Source: Cacconaster sp045114175
GTDB taxonomy: Bacteria; Bacteroidota; Bacteroidia; Bacteroidales; UBA932
Assembly (NCBI GenBank): GCA_045114175.1
Contig: JBGUJZ010000039.1
Location: 1-64,000, forward strand
DNA: 64,000 bases
Direction of reading: 5' to 3'
This document shows positions 7,801 through 16,052 of the stretch, in pieces (the stretch's first letter is position 1; every line of letters begins with the position of its first letter). Under the pieces are notes generated by a model, which worked only from the letters and a program-made list of their open reading frames with translations, was not told where the DNA came from and ran no database searches. The position numbers and the translations under genes are program-made.

Positions 7801-9576
7801 ATGGATACTATCAAATTGACTATAGACAACAGAAGCGTGGAAGTGCCTAAGGGTACGACCATTTTGAAAGCTGCTGCACAGATGGGTATCAAGATTCCTA
7901 CCCTCTGTAACTTTGAACTTGAAGGCCTCGCCCTGAAGAACCATCCGGGCGGATGCCGCATCTGCGTCGTAGAGGTAGCCGGCCGCCGTAACCTGGCGCC
8001 CGCCTGCATCACAGAGTGTACGCCGGACATGGTCGTCAAGACCAATTCGCTCCGCGCAGTCAACGCTCGCCGCACGGTCCTCGAACTGATGCTCAGCGAC
8101 CACCCGAACGACTGTCTCCAGTGCGCGAAGAGCGGCAAGTGCGAACTCCAGGCTCTCGCAGCCGACATGGGCATCCGCGAGATCCGCTACAAGGGCGCAC
8201 AGTCCAACTACAGCGTTTCGCTCTCGCCTTCGATCGTTCGTGACCCGAACAAGTGCATCATGTGCCGCCGTTGCGAGGCTGTATGCCATGAATACCAGAC
8301 TGTCGGCGCTATCGGCGCTGTAGAGCGTGGTTTCCCGGCAGTGGTCTCCACCGCATTCGGCAAAGACCTGATCGACACCAACTGTATCTTCTGCGGCCAG
8401 TGCATCGCAGTCTGCCCGACCGGTGCGCTCACCGAGGTTGACCACACCGCCTGCATTCTCCGCGACATCGCCAACCCGAATGTCAAGACCTGCGTCCAGG
8501 TTGCTCCTGCAGTCCGCGTCGGTCTGGGTGAAGAGTTCGGCATGCCTGCCGGCAGCATCGTAACCGGCAAGATCGCCGCTGCGCTCCGCGCCGTTGGTTT
8601 TGACTATGTCTTCGATACCGACTGGTCCGCCGACCTCACCATCATGGAAGAGGGTACCGAGCTGATCGGCCGCCTCACCAAGTTCCTGGGTGGCGACAAG
8701 AGCGTCAAGCTCCCGCTGATGACCTCCTGCTGCCCGGCATGGGTGAACTTCTACGAGAAGTACTATCCGGAACTCCGCGAATATCCTTCCACCGCAAAAT
8801 CCCCGCAGGGCATGTTCGGTGCAACGGTGAAGACCTACTTTGCCGACAAGATCAACACCCCGCGCGAGAAACTCGTCTGCGTCTCCGTGATGCCTTGCGT
8901 CGCAAAGAAGTACGAGTGCGAGCGTGAAGAGCTCAAGGTGAACGGCAATCCGGATGTGGACTACTCCATTACCACCCGCGAACTCGCCCGCCTGCTCAAG
9001 GTTTGCAACATTGACTTTGCAAGCCTGCCGGAGGAGAAGTTCGACTCGCCGCTCGGTGAATCCACCGGTGCTGCAGTCATCTTCGGTGTTACCGGCGGTG
9101 TGATGGAGGCAGCTCTCCGTACCGCTTACGAAGTCCTGACCGGCAAGACCCTTCCGAAGATCGACTTCGAAGAGGTCCGCAGCCTGGATGGCATCCGTGA
9201 AGCTACCGTCTCCATTCCGGGCGTTGCTGACCTCAAGGTCGCTGTCGCTTACGGCATGAAGAACGCACGCGTCATCATGGAGCAGATCAAGGCAGGCAAC
9301 TGCCCGTACCACTTCGTAGAGGTGATGGCTTGCCCGGGTGGCTGTATCGACGGCGCCGGCCAGCCTTACCACCACGGTGATTCCTCAATTGTGAAAGCAC
9401 GCTACGGCGCTACCTATCAGGCAGACCGTGAGATGCCTATCCGCAAGTCGCACGAGAACCCGGAGATCATCTCCATCTACAAAGAGTTCTTCGGTGCTCC
9501 TTGCTCTGAGAAGTCGCATCACCTGCTTCACACGCACTATTTCGACAAGAAGATGAAGTTTGACCTTGAAAAATAA
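7801..9576 (+). CDS. hydA: [FeFe] hydrogenase catalytic subunit HydA (group A, HydABC type)
   Basis: 591 aa. It has an N-terminal plant-type [2Fe-2S] domain (CRICVVEVAGRRNLAPAC), a His-ligated cluster (HPNDCLQCAKSGKCELQ, near residue 101), two [4Fe-4S] motifs (CIMCRRCEAVC, CIFCGQCIAVCP), then the H-cluster domain. All three H-cluster signatures are intact: TSCCPAW near 308, MPCVAKKYE near 364, and VMACPGGCIDGAGQP near 508. The small-subunit domain is fused at the C-terminus. It reduces protons or oxidises H2. The proton-relay Cys of TSCCP is present, so it should be catalytic. The HydEFG maturases it needs are not in this window. Confidence 0.96.
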   Translation: MDTIKLTIDNRSVEVPKGTTILKAAAQMGIKIPTLCNFELEGLALKNHPGGCRICVVEVAGRRNLAPACITECTPDMVVKTNSLRAVNARRTVLELMLSDHPNDCLQCAKSGKCELQALAADMGIREIRYKGAQSNYSVSLSPSIVRDPNKCIMCRRCEAVCHEYQTVGAIGAVERGFPAVVSTAFGKDLIDTNCIFCGQCIAVCPTGALTEVDHTACILRDIANPNVKTCVQVAPAVRVGLGEEFGMPAGSIVTGKIAAALRAVGFDYVFDTDWSADLTIMEEGTELIGRLTKFLGGDKSVKLPLMTSCCPAWVNFYEKYYPELREYPSTAKSPQGMFGATVKTYFADKINTPREKLVCVSVMPCVAKKYECEREELKVNGNPDVDYSITTRELARLLKVCNIDFASLPEEKFDSPLGESTGAAVIFGVTGGVMEAALRTAYEVLTGKTLPKIDFEEVRSLDGIREATVSIPGVADLKVAVAYGMKNARVIMEQIKAGNCPYHFVEVMACPGGCIDGAGQPYHHGDSSIVKARYGATYQADREMPIRKSHENPEIISIYKEFFGAPCSEKSHHLLHTHYFDKKMKFDLEK

Positions 9577-9583
9577 TTGAACC

Positions 9584-10069
9584 ATGTGTGGATCCAAAGT
9601 TAAAATATCGGAAGCCAATTACCTTAAAGTAAAGGAAATCTGCGCTTCGTTCAACAATAATCCGGGCGAACTGATCAACGTCCTTCACAAGACGCAGGGT
9701 CACTTTGGCTACCTCCCGCAGGAAGTGCAGGAAGTGGTGGCTGAGTGCCTGGGAATTCCTGTCGGAAGAGTCTATGGCGTGGTCTCCTTCTACAGCTTCT
9801 TCACCATGAAGCCGAAGGGCAAATATGCCATCTCCGTCTGCCTCGGTACCGCTTGCTACGTCAAGGGTGCTGAGAAGGTTCTGGATGCACTCCGCAGTGA
9901 GCTGAAGATCTCCGAGGGTGATGTCACCCCGGACGGCAAGTTCTCGCTGGACGTCCTCCGTTGCGTGGGCGCTTGCGGTCTTGCTCCGGTCATGACCATC
10001 AACGGCAAGACCTACGGCCGTCTCGTTCCCGAGCAGATCAAAGGCATTCTCGCCGAGTACGCTGAATAA
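9584..10069 (+). CDS. hydC: Hydrogenase NuoE-like [2Fe-2S] subunit HydC
   Basis: 161 aa, thioredoxin-fold NuoE family. Ligands are in CLGTACY and CVGACG, the standard four cysteines of this domain. It completes the HydABC trimer and passes electrons between the NADH-binding subunit and its partners. It is the last gene of the first transcription unit: a strong terminator follows within 25 nt. Gene order here is small protein, B, A, C, rather than the common C, B, A. Confidence 0.93.
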   Translation: MCGSKVKISEANYLKVKEICASFNNNPGELINVLHKTQGHFGYLPQEVQEVVAECLGIPVGRVYGVVSFYSFFTMKPKGKYAISVCLGTACYVKGAEKVLDALRSELKISEGDVTPDGKFSLDVLRCVGACGLAPVMTINGKTYGRLVPEQIKGILAEYAE

Positions 10070-10092
10070 GCGCCTCTGCGGAAACAACCACG

Positions 10093-10128
10093 GAAGGCTG
10101 TCCGATTTCGGGCAGCCTTCTTTCTTTT
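10093..10128 (+). terminator. Rho-independent terminator of the hydrogenase operon
   Basis: A 12-bp stem (10093-10104 with 10109-10120, one T-G pair) with an ATTT loop is followed by a T-rich tract (10121-10128). It separates the catalytic HydABC operon from the sensory cluster downstream. Confidence 0.9.
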
Positions 10129-10143
10129 GCCGTTACTTTTTCC

Positions 10144-10151
10144 TATATTTG
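10144..10151 (+). promoter_or_regulatory. -7 box for the HydS-like sensory cluster
   Basis: TATATTTG matches TAnnTTTG, just after the terminator and 24 nt before the ATG at 10176. No TTTG at the ideal upstream spacing is visible. Confidence 0.6.
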
Positions 10152-10175
10152 CATGATACACAAAAAGTGCAGACT

Positions 10176-10520
10176 ATGAAAGTCAAAGAAATTGTTTCCC
10201 TGGTCGCCGGAGAGTTGGTAGGGGCGGCCATTGATCCTGAGTATGAGATAACCAAGGCATTTGCATCGGACCTGATGAGCGACGTGCTCCGCTTCTCGAT
10301 GGACGACACCATCCTTATCACCGGCCTTTGCAACAACCAGACCCTCCGCACCGCCGAGATGGCAGACCTGCGGGTGGTGCTCATCGGCCGCGACAAACAG
10401 CCGGACGAGGACATGATCGAGTTGGCCGAAGAGTCGGACATCACCCTCATCAAATCCAAGTATAGCCTCTTCAAACTCAGCGGCATCCTCTACGATGCCG
10501 GGCTCAAGCCGCTTTATTGA
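10176..10520 (+). CDS. DRTGG-domain protein (first of two)
   Basis: 114 aa, starting at the ATG at 10176. An in-frame TTG at 10149 overlaps the promoter box and is rejected. The pattern of a GAAIDPEYEITKAFASDLMSD-like opening, a central VVLIGRDKQPDEDMIELAEE segment and a terminal GILYDAG resembles the DRTGG domain found next to CBS domains and in hydrogenase clusters. No enzymatic motif is visible. A paralogue lies at 12300 in the same unit. A ligand-sensing or scaffolding role is inference. Confidence 0.7.
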   Translation: MKVKEIVSLVAGELVGAAIDPEYEITKAFASDLMSDVLRFSMDDTILITGLCNNQTLRTAEMADLRVVLIGRDKQPDEDMIELAEESDITLIKSKYSLFKLSGILYDAGLKPLY

Positions 10521-10526
10521 TTCGCC

Positions 10527-10940
10527 ATGCACTACACCTTTACCATAGAACAGGGAAACTTTACCGATGCCGGCCAGGCTTCGAGCAGCGTGAAGCGCAC
10601 GCTCAAGCAGCTGGGTGTGGATCCCACCAACATCAAGCGCACCGTGGTCGCCCTCTTTGAGGCGGAGATCAATGCGGTGGCGCACGCCTATGGCGGCACC
10701 ATCGACGTGGATATCGACGGTGAAAAGATCGTGATGGTGGTGGCCGACCAGGGCCCGGGCATTCCCAATATCGACCTCGCCATGCAGGAGGGTTGGTCCA
10801 CAGCCTCTGCCAAAGTCCGCGAGATGGGCTACGGCGCCGGCATGGGTCTCCCGAACATCAAGAAGAATACGGACGATCTGAAGATCGACACCAAAATCGG
10901 CGTTGGCACAACCGTGACCATGACCGTCAACCTCGTTTAA
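10527..10940 (+). CDS. HATPase-fold protein of the anti-sigma (RsbW/SpoIIAB-like) type, first of two
   Basis: 137 aa, a single GHKL ATPase domain with no membrane or phosphoacceptor domain. The N box is EAEINAVAHAYGG, the G1 box VADQGPGIPN, and the G2 region GYGAGMGLPNIKKN. Such stand-alone domains act as serine kinases or anti-sigma switches. It lies directly upstream of the HydS-like gene, so it may be the output of an H2 or redox sensor. That link is inferred from position only. Confidence 0.8.
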   Translation: MHYTFTIEQGNFTDAGQASSSVKRTLKQLGVDPTNIKRTVVALFEAEINAVAHAYGGTIDVDIDGEKIVMVVADQGPGIPNIDLAMQEGWSTASAKVREMGYGAGMGLPNIKKNTDDLKIDTKIGVGTTVTMTVNLV

Positions 10941-10943
10941 GTT

Positions 10944-12287
10944 ATGGCTCCCACCAACACCTATTTTCGCCATTCCCTGAAGGTCAACGACTACCTGTGC
11001 TCCGGCTGCACGGCCTGCATGCGCATCTGCCCGACGGCCGCCATCCGCATCCGGGGCGGCAAGGCCGTCATCTCGGACAACAAGTGCGTAGACTGCGGCG
11101 AGTGTCTCAAGAGCTGCCCGCACAAGGCCATTTACATCAAGCAGGACGACTTCAACCTGATCGAGAACTACGGCTGCCGCGTGGCGCTGGTTCCGGCCGT
11201 TTTCATCGGTCAGTTCGAGGAGAAGTACAAGACCAAGGAGATCTATGCCTGCCTCAAGAAACTGGGCTTCACCCACATTTATGAAGTGGAGCACAGTGTG
11301 GAATTCCTCGTGGAACTCTACAAGGAGTACATGGCCAACCACCCGGAGATCCGCACCTTCATCTCGCCTTACTGCCCGGCCGTGATCCGGCTGGTGCAGG
11401 TGCGCTACCCTTCGCTGGTAGACAACATCATCCACCTGAAATCCCCGCTCGATGTGGCGGCCCGTGCCATCCTGAAGAAACTGCAGGACCAGGGCATCCG
11501 CCGCGAGGCCATCGGCGTCTTCTACGTCACGCCGTGCGCCGCCAAGATCGCTTCGGTCAAGTATCCGGTCAGTAACCAGGATACCGAAATCGCCGGCGTC
11601 ATCAACATGGACTTCCTCTATAATAAGGTGAAGCTGATGCTCAGCAATTCCGACAAGGATGCGGAGCCTATCAACCATACCCTTACGCCGGCCGACGTGA
11701 TGTGGCCGCTCAGCCGCGGCGAGGCTGCCTGCTTCCCGGGTTCGCCCTATGCCGTGGACGGCCTCAAGAACGTGATTCAGTTCCTGGACCGGCTGGAAGA
11801 CGATGCGGTGGATGCCCCCGGTCTGGTGGAGCTGCGCGTCTGCGAAGAGGGTTGCGTGGGCGGCGTGCTCACCACCCAGAACTGCTTCGTGGCCCGCAAG
11901 CGGATTGAGTCGCGCGCCAAGCTGCTGGCCCGCCTGCACCACGACCAGCAGGAGCTGACCTACGACCATACCGAGTTCTCCGAGCAGATTGCCGAGCAGA
12001 TGGTGATTCCTGAAATCAAACCACGCTCGCTCTACACGCTCGACGAGGACTTCGGCACCGCCTTCAAGATGGCCGAGCAGATGAAGAAGATTGAAAAATC
12101 CCTGCCCGGCATCAACTGCTCCGCATGCGGTGCGCCTTCCTGCGCTGCCCTGGCGGAAGACATCGTCCGGGGCGAAGCGGGCACTGATGCCTGCCTCTTC
12201 ATCAACCGCGGTTCCGAAGGCTCCGAAGCGGCCATCCGCCGCATCTGGGGCGACCGCGTCAAACCCACAGAATCTGAACAGAAATAA
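10944..12287 (+). CDS. HydS-like putative sensory [FeFe] hydrogenase with altered H-cluster motifs
   Basis: 447 aa. It begins with a 2x[4Fe-4S] ferredoxin (CSGCTACMRICP near residue 19, CVDCGECLKSCP near 48). An H-cluster-like domain follows in which the four presumed ligand cysteines remain: SPYCP near 140, TPCAAK near 195, and two in VCEEGCVGG near 299. The proton-relay Cys of TSCCP is Tyr, and the Glu of MPCxxKxxE is lost. The C-terminus has a CSACGAPSC Fe-S domain as in RnfB-type proteins. It resembles the putatively sensory group C/D [FeFe] hydrogenases but carries no PAS domain. Group assignment needs a tree. It is flanked by ATPase, DRTGG and PHP genes. Confidence 0.75.
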   Translation: MAPTNTYFRHSLKVNDYLCSGCTACMRICPTAAIRIRGGKAVISDNKCVDCGECLKSCPHKAIYIKQDDFNLIENYGCRVALVPAVFIGQFEEKYKTKEIYACLKKLGFTHIYEVEHSVEFLVELYKEYMANHPEIRTFISPYCPAVIRLVQVRYPSLVDNIIHLKSPLDVAARAILKKLQDQGIRREAIGVFYVTPCAAKIASVKYPVSNQDTEIAGVINMDFLYNKVKLMLSNSDKDAEPINHTLTPADVMWPLSRGEAACFPGSPYAVDGLKNVIQFLDRLEDDAVDAPGLVELRVCEEGCVGGVLTTQNCFVARKRIESRAKLLARLHHDQQELTYDHTEFSEQIAEQMVIPEIKPRSLYTLDEDFGTAFKMAEQMKKIEKSLPGINCSACGAPSCAALAEDIVRGEAGTDACLFINRGSEGSEAAIRRIWGDRVKPTESEQK

Positions 12288-12299
12288 AAGACAACCGAT

Positions 12300-12629
12300 A
12301 TGACTCTCAAAGAAATCATCGAGAAACTCGATCTGCAGTGCCTCAATGAGGCCAATCAGGACGCCGAAATCAAAGGCGCCTACTCCTCCGATCTGCTCAG
12401 CGACGTGATGGGCAATGCCCGCAGCGGCCAGATCTGGATCACCATGCAGACCCACAAGAATGTGACCGCCATTGCGGCGCTCAAGGATATTCCGGCCGTG
12501 ATCATCGTGCGCGGCGGCGTGCCCGACGAGGATATGCTCGAACACGCTAAGGAAGAGGATATCTGCATCCTCGTGAGCAAGGAACCCACCTTCACCGTCT
12601 GCGGCAAGCTCTACGAACTGATCAAATAG
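12300..12629 (+). CDS. DRTGG-like domain protein (second of two)
   Basis: 109 aa, similar in size and layout to the protein at 10176. Both have a SDLLSDVMG/SDLMSDVLR segment after the first helix, a GVPDEDMLEHAKEEDICIL/KQPDEDMIELAEESDITLI segment, and a terminal GKLYEL/GILYDA. It is therefore a diverged paralogue within one transcription unit. No catalytic residues are recognisable. It lies between the HydS-like gene and a PHP phosphoesterase-like gene. Confidence 0.65.
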   Translation: MTLKEIIEKLDLQCLNEANQDAEIKGAYSSDLLSDVMGNARSGQIWITMQTHKNVTAIAALKDIPAVIIVRGGVPDEDMLEHAKEEDICILVSKEPTFTVCGKLYELIK

Positions 12630-12647
12630 CGGCGCGGCCGCCCTCCC

Positions 12648-13382
12648 GTGAAGTTCAACGCCGATATGCACATCCATTCGGTGCTCTCCCCCTGTGGAGA
12701 CATCGAAATGAGTCCCTCCGCCATCGTGGCTACGGCCAAGGAGCGGGGGTTGGACATTATCGGCCTGACGGACCACAACTCCACCCTCAATGCCAACGTC
12801 ACCCGCATCCTCGGGGAGCGGGTCGGCCTGCATGTGTTGATGGGGGCGGAGGTCACCACCAAGGAGGAGGTCCACTGCCTGGGCTTTATGCCCACGGTAG
12901 AGAAGTTGGCTGAATTCCAGGCTTTTCTGGATTCCCGTGTCATCTTCTATGAGAACGACGTGGACAAGTTCGGCTACCAGCTGGTGGTGGATGAGGAGGA
13001 GAATGTGCTGGACGAGGTTCCGCACCTGCTTATCAACGCGCTGGACCTGCCGATGCTGGAACTGCAGCAGAAGGTTTACGAGCTGGGCGGCATCTTCATT
13101 CCGGCCCATGTGGATAGGCCCACCTTCTCCATCAGCTCGCAGTTGGGCTTCGTGCCGGACAAACTCAAGTTCCATGCGCTGGAGCTGAGCTACTACTGCA
13201 AGCGGGACAACTATAAGTTTCTGGAGCAGTGTCCGTGGTTCAGCGATTTCAACTACATCCAGAGCAGCGACGCCCACTTCGTGCCGGATATCGGCAAGAT
13301 TCACAGCGTATTGGAAATGCCCTCCTTCAGTTTTGAAAACTTCCGCGACGCTCTCCGCCAGGGCGAACCGGTCATCCTATAG
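12648..13382 (+). CDS. PHP-domain metal-dependent phosphoesterase-like protein
   Basis: 244 aa. The metal site motifs of the PHP superfamily are present: DMHIHSVLSPCGD at the N-terminus, LTDHNST, PAHVDRP and SDAHF. The GTG at 12648 gives the usual opening MKFNADMHIHS and is preferred over the internal ATG at 12666. Known PHP proteins hydrolyse phosphoesters such as histidinol phosphate or pAp. The substrate here is unknown. Its place among HydS-associated genes suggests signalling rather than housekeeping. Confidence 0.8.
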   Translation: MKFNADMHIHSVLSPCGDIEMSPSAIVATAKERGLDIIGLTDHNSTLNANVTRILGERVGLHVLMGAEVTTKEEVHCLGFMPTVEKLAEFQAFLDSRVIFYENDVDKFGYQLVVDEEENVLDEVPHLLINALDLPMLELQQKVYELGGIFIPAHVDRPTFSISSQLGFVPDKLKFHALELSYYCKRDNYKFLEQCPWFSDFNYIQSSDAHFVPDIGKIHSVLEMPSFSFENFRDALRQGEPVIL

Positions 13383-13385
13383 CCT

Positions 13386-13919
13386 ATGAAAAGTCTCGAC
13401 CTCCATATCATCGATATCACCCACAACTCCATCCGCGCCGGTGCCACTGAAATCACCATCGAGATGGAAGACAGCGCGGCGCGCGACCTGCTCTCCATCA
13501 AGATTATCGACAACGGCTGCGGTATGCCGGAAGAGATGATCGAGGCCATCAACGACCGCTTCTACTCCTGCCGGAAGGAGCGCAAGATCGGGATGGGTAT
13601 CGCGCTGCTGAAATACCATTCCCAGCTGTGCGACGGCCAGTTTTACCTGAAATCCAAGGTAGGGGTGGGGACGGAGATCTACGCCTCCTACAAGCGCTCG
13701 CACATCGACCTCCAGCCACGGGGCGACCTCTCCGGCTGCTTCGCCAACTTTATCTGCCAGTACCAGAACATCAACTTCATCATCCGCTACATCATGGACG
13801 GGGAGACCTTTGAACTGAGCACGGCCGATGTCAAGGAGGTCTTCGAGGGGATGAATCTCAACAACGCGGAGATCATCCGCAGTCTCACGGAACTGATTCA
13901 CGAAAACATTGGAGCATAG
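13386..13919 (+). CDS. HATPase-fold ATP-binding protein (second of two)
   Basis: 177 aa. A GHKL ATPase core is visible: ITHNSIRAGATEITIEMED (N box), IIDNGCGMPEE (G1) and KERKIGMGIALLK (G2 region). It has about 70 extra C-terminal residues with no recognised motif. There is no dimerisation or receiver domain, so it is not a standard histidine kinase. It starts 3 nt after the PHP gene and ends 4 nt before radA, so it is co-transcribed with both. Confidence 0.75.
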   Translation: MKSLDLHIIDITHNSIRAGATEITIEMEDSAARDLLSIKIIDNGCGMPEEMIEAINDRFYSCRKERKIGMGIALLKYHSQLCDGQFYLKSKVGVGTEIYASYKRSHIDLQPRGDLSGCFANFICQYQNINFIIRYIMDGETFELSTADVKEVFEGMNLNNAEIIRSLTELIHENIGA

Positions 13920-13923
13920 GCCT

Positions 13924-15345
13924 ATGGCAACGAAAGCGAAAACCGTCTGGTACTGCACCTCCTGCGGCAACGAGAGCCCCAAGTGGATGGGGCGCTGCCC
14001 CGCGTGCGGCGAGTGGAACACCATGGTGGAAGAGCCCAAGGCGGCCCGCACGACCGCCGGCGGCAGCGCTTCCGCGCCCAGCCGCAACCGTGCCTTTCTG
14101 GCCGTAGAGGAGGCCCGCCCCCGGCCGCTTCATGAGATTGATTTCTCCGACGAGAACCGGCTGACGCTCGGAAATGGCGAGCTGGACCGCGTCCTCGGCG
14201 GTGGCCTGGTGGAGGGGTCGATGATCCTCATCGGTGGTGAACCGGGCATCGGTAAATCCACCCTTTCGCTCCAGATCCCGCTCCATTGTCAGGGGCTCAA
14301 AACCCTCTATGTCAGCGGTGAGGAGAGCGCCAAACAGATTAAGCTGCGCGCCCAACGCCTGGGTGGCGACGACAGCGCCTGCCTCGTGCTCAGCGAAACC
14401 CTGCTCGAGAATATTCTGGACCGTGCCCGCGAGGTGCAGCCGCAGCTGCTGATTGTGGACTCCATCCAGACCATCTTCAGCGAGGCGGTGGAATCGGCCG
14501 CCGGCAGCGTGTCGCAGGTGCGGGAATGTGCCGCTTCGCTCCTGCGCTATGCCAAAGAGAGCGGGACGCCGGTCCTGCTGATCGGCCACATCACCAAGGA
14601 CGGCACCATTGCCGGCCCCAAGGTGCTCGAACATATCGTGGATGTCGTGCTGCAGTTCGAAGGGGACACGAAGGGTTCCTACCGCATCCTGCGCAGCATC
14701 AAGAACCGCTTTGGCAGCACCGACGAACTGGCGGTCTTCGAGATGACCGGCACCGGGCTCCGCGAAGTCTCCAATCCTTCGGAAATCCTCATCCCGATGC
14801 ACCAGGACAACCTTTCCGGCGTGGCGGTCAGCGCCATGATGGACGGTACTCGGCCCTTCCTGATCGAGATCCAGGCCCTGGTCAGCACCGCCGCCTACGG
14901 CACCCCGCAGCGCTCCGCCACCGGCTACGACAGCCGCCGGCTCAATATGCTGCTGGCCGTGCTCGAGAAACGTGCCGGCTTCAAGCTGGCCGCCAAGGAT
15001 GTCTTCCTGAATGTGGCCGGCGGCCTGCGGGTCTCCGACCCGGCCTGCGACCTGGCCATCGTCGCCTCGGTCCTCTCCTCCAACTTCGACCTCTTCATCT
15101 CGCCTAAAGTCTGCTTTGCCGGTGAGGTGGGCCTCAGCGGCGAGATCCGTCCCGTCCCGCAGGTCGAACGCCGCATCGCCGAAGCTGCCAAACTCGGCTT
15201 CGAGGAGATCTACGTCTCCAGCTTCAGCCGTGCCGAAGCCCTCAAACCCCGCACCGCCTCCGCCAGGTCCGGCGCCACCGGGCAATCCCTCCGCGTCGTC
15301 TCCGTCTCCGACATTCCCGCCCTCTGCCGCAAACTCTTCCAGTAG
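13924..15345 (+). CDS. radA: DNA repair protein RadA/Sms
   Basis: 473 aa from the ATG at 13924. An upstream in-frame TTG at 13909 overlaps the previous gene and is rejected. The N-terminal C4 zinc finger (CTSCGNESPKWMGRCPACGEW split as CxxC...CxxC), Walker A GEPGIGKST, the RadA-specific KNRFG motif and the C-terminal Lon-like domain are all present. It is a RecA-like helicase that promotes branch migration in recombination. It is the last gene of the sensory unit, 4 nt after the second HATPase. Confidence 0.96.
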   Translation: MATKAKTVWYCTSCGNESPKWMGRCPACGEWNTMVEEPKAARTTAGGSASAPSRNRAFLAVEEARPRPLHEIDFSDENRLTLGNGELDRVLGGGLVEGSMILIGGEPGIGKSTLSLQIPLHCQGLKTLYVSGEESAKQIKLRAQRLGGDDSACLVLSETLLENILDRAREVQPQLLIVDSIQTIFSEAVESAAGSVSQVRECAASLLRYAKESGTPVLLIGHITKDGTIAGPKVLEHIVDVVLQFEGDTKGSYRILRSIKNRFGSTDELAVFEMTGTGLREVSNPSEILIPMHQDNLSGVAVSAMMDGTRPFLIEIQALVSTAAYGTPQRSATGYDSRRLNMLLAVLEKRAGFKLAAKDVFLNVAGGLRVSDPACDLAIVASVLSSNFDLFISPKVCFAGEVGLSGEIRPVPQVERRIAEAAKLGFEEIYVSSFSRAEALKPRTASARSGATGQSLRVVSVSDIPALCRKLFQ

Positions 15346-15356
15346 AATATTCGACG

Positions 15357-16037
15357 ATGAAAAAGATACTGATACTTTTCTGCTGTCTGACGGCCCTGTT
15401 GTCTGTTGGTTGTGTGCAGAAAGAGCCACTGCCCGAAGAGCCGTCGCCCGAGTTAGAGGCCGTCGATATGGGCCTTTCTGTGAAGTGGGGCTCTTTCAAC
15501 GTGGGTGCCTCCAAGCCGGAAGAATTAGGTAATCGTTATGCATGGGGCGAGACATGGACGAAAACCGAGTTTAAAGCGGATTTCTCTAACTATTTCTTTT
15601 ATGACAGCCATTATAAGCGCTTGATTAAATATTGCACCGATAGCGATTACGGATTTGTTGACAATAAAGTCGTGCTGGAACCGATGGATGACGTTGCTTC
15701 GGTTCTGCTCGGGAGTGATTGGCGCATGCCAACTGATGCGGAGTGGGCGGAATTGGCAGACACGACGAATTGCGAGTGGACTTACGAATCTAAGATCAGC
15801 AAAAGGTACGTCGTTACCAGTAAGAAGACAAATAATAGCATCATTCTTCCTTTGGGGGGCGATTTTGGTTGGGTGGGAGAAGCCGGATCGTATTGGTCTT
15901 CTTCGCTTTATGAAGGCGGTTCCCGTTTGGCTTATTGTTATACGCTTTTAGAGCCACGTTCACCTAACCCTGACTCTCCTGGAAGGGGGTACTACTATCG
16001 TAGAAGCGGATATCTTGTTCGGCCTGTTTCAAAATAG
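15357..16037 (+). CDS. Lipoprotein with Fibrobacter-type major paralogous domain (short form)
   Basis: 226 aa. The signal peptide MKKILILFCCLTALLSVGC ends in a lipobox (SVGC). The domain opens EAVDMGLSVKWGSFNVGA and continues with RYAWGETW, DWRMPTDAEW and YWSSS, the pattern of the Fib_succ_major family seen in many copies in Bacteroidota and Fibrobacter. Its function is unknown; it is probably surface-exposed. Codon use is more AT-rich than radA upstream. It lies 11 nt after radA and 15 nt before its paralogue, suggesting insertion of a small accessory island. Confidence 0.8.
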   Translation: MKKILILFCCLTALLSVGCVQKEPLPEEPSPELEAVDMGLSVKWGSFNVGASKPEELGNRYAWGETWTKTEFKADFSNYFFYDSHYKRLIKYCTDSDYGFVDNKVVLEPMDDVASVLLGSDWRMPTDAEWAELADTTNCEWTYESKISKRYVVTSKKTNNSIILPLGGDFGWVGEAGSYWSSSLYEGGSRLAYCYTLLEPRSPNPDSPGRGYYYRRSGYLVRPVSK

Positions 16038-16052
16038 ATAACGTGTTTTTCC

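Noticed and set aside
10149..10175. Start of the first DRTGG gene at TTG 10149
   Set aside because: The TTG is part of the TATATTTG promoter box. The ATG at 10176 is downstream of the predicted transcription start.
10143..13304. A very long minus-strand open frame (over 1000 codons) across the HydS-like cluster, and similar ones opposite hydB, mutS2, SusC and the TonB receptor
   Set aside because: They mirror GC-rich coding sequence on the plus strand, have Val/His/Asp-rich unprotein-like composition, and lack start context. The plus-strand genes carry clear motifs.
13909..13923. radA start at TTG 13909
   Set aside because: It overlaps the HATPase gene; the ATG at 13924 directly precedes the zinc-finger domain as in other RadA proteins.
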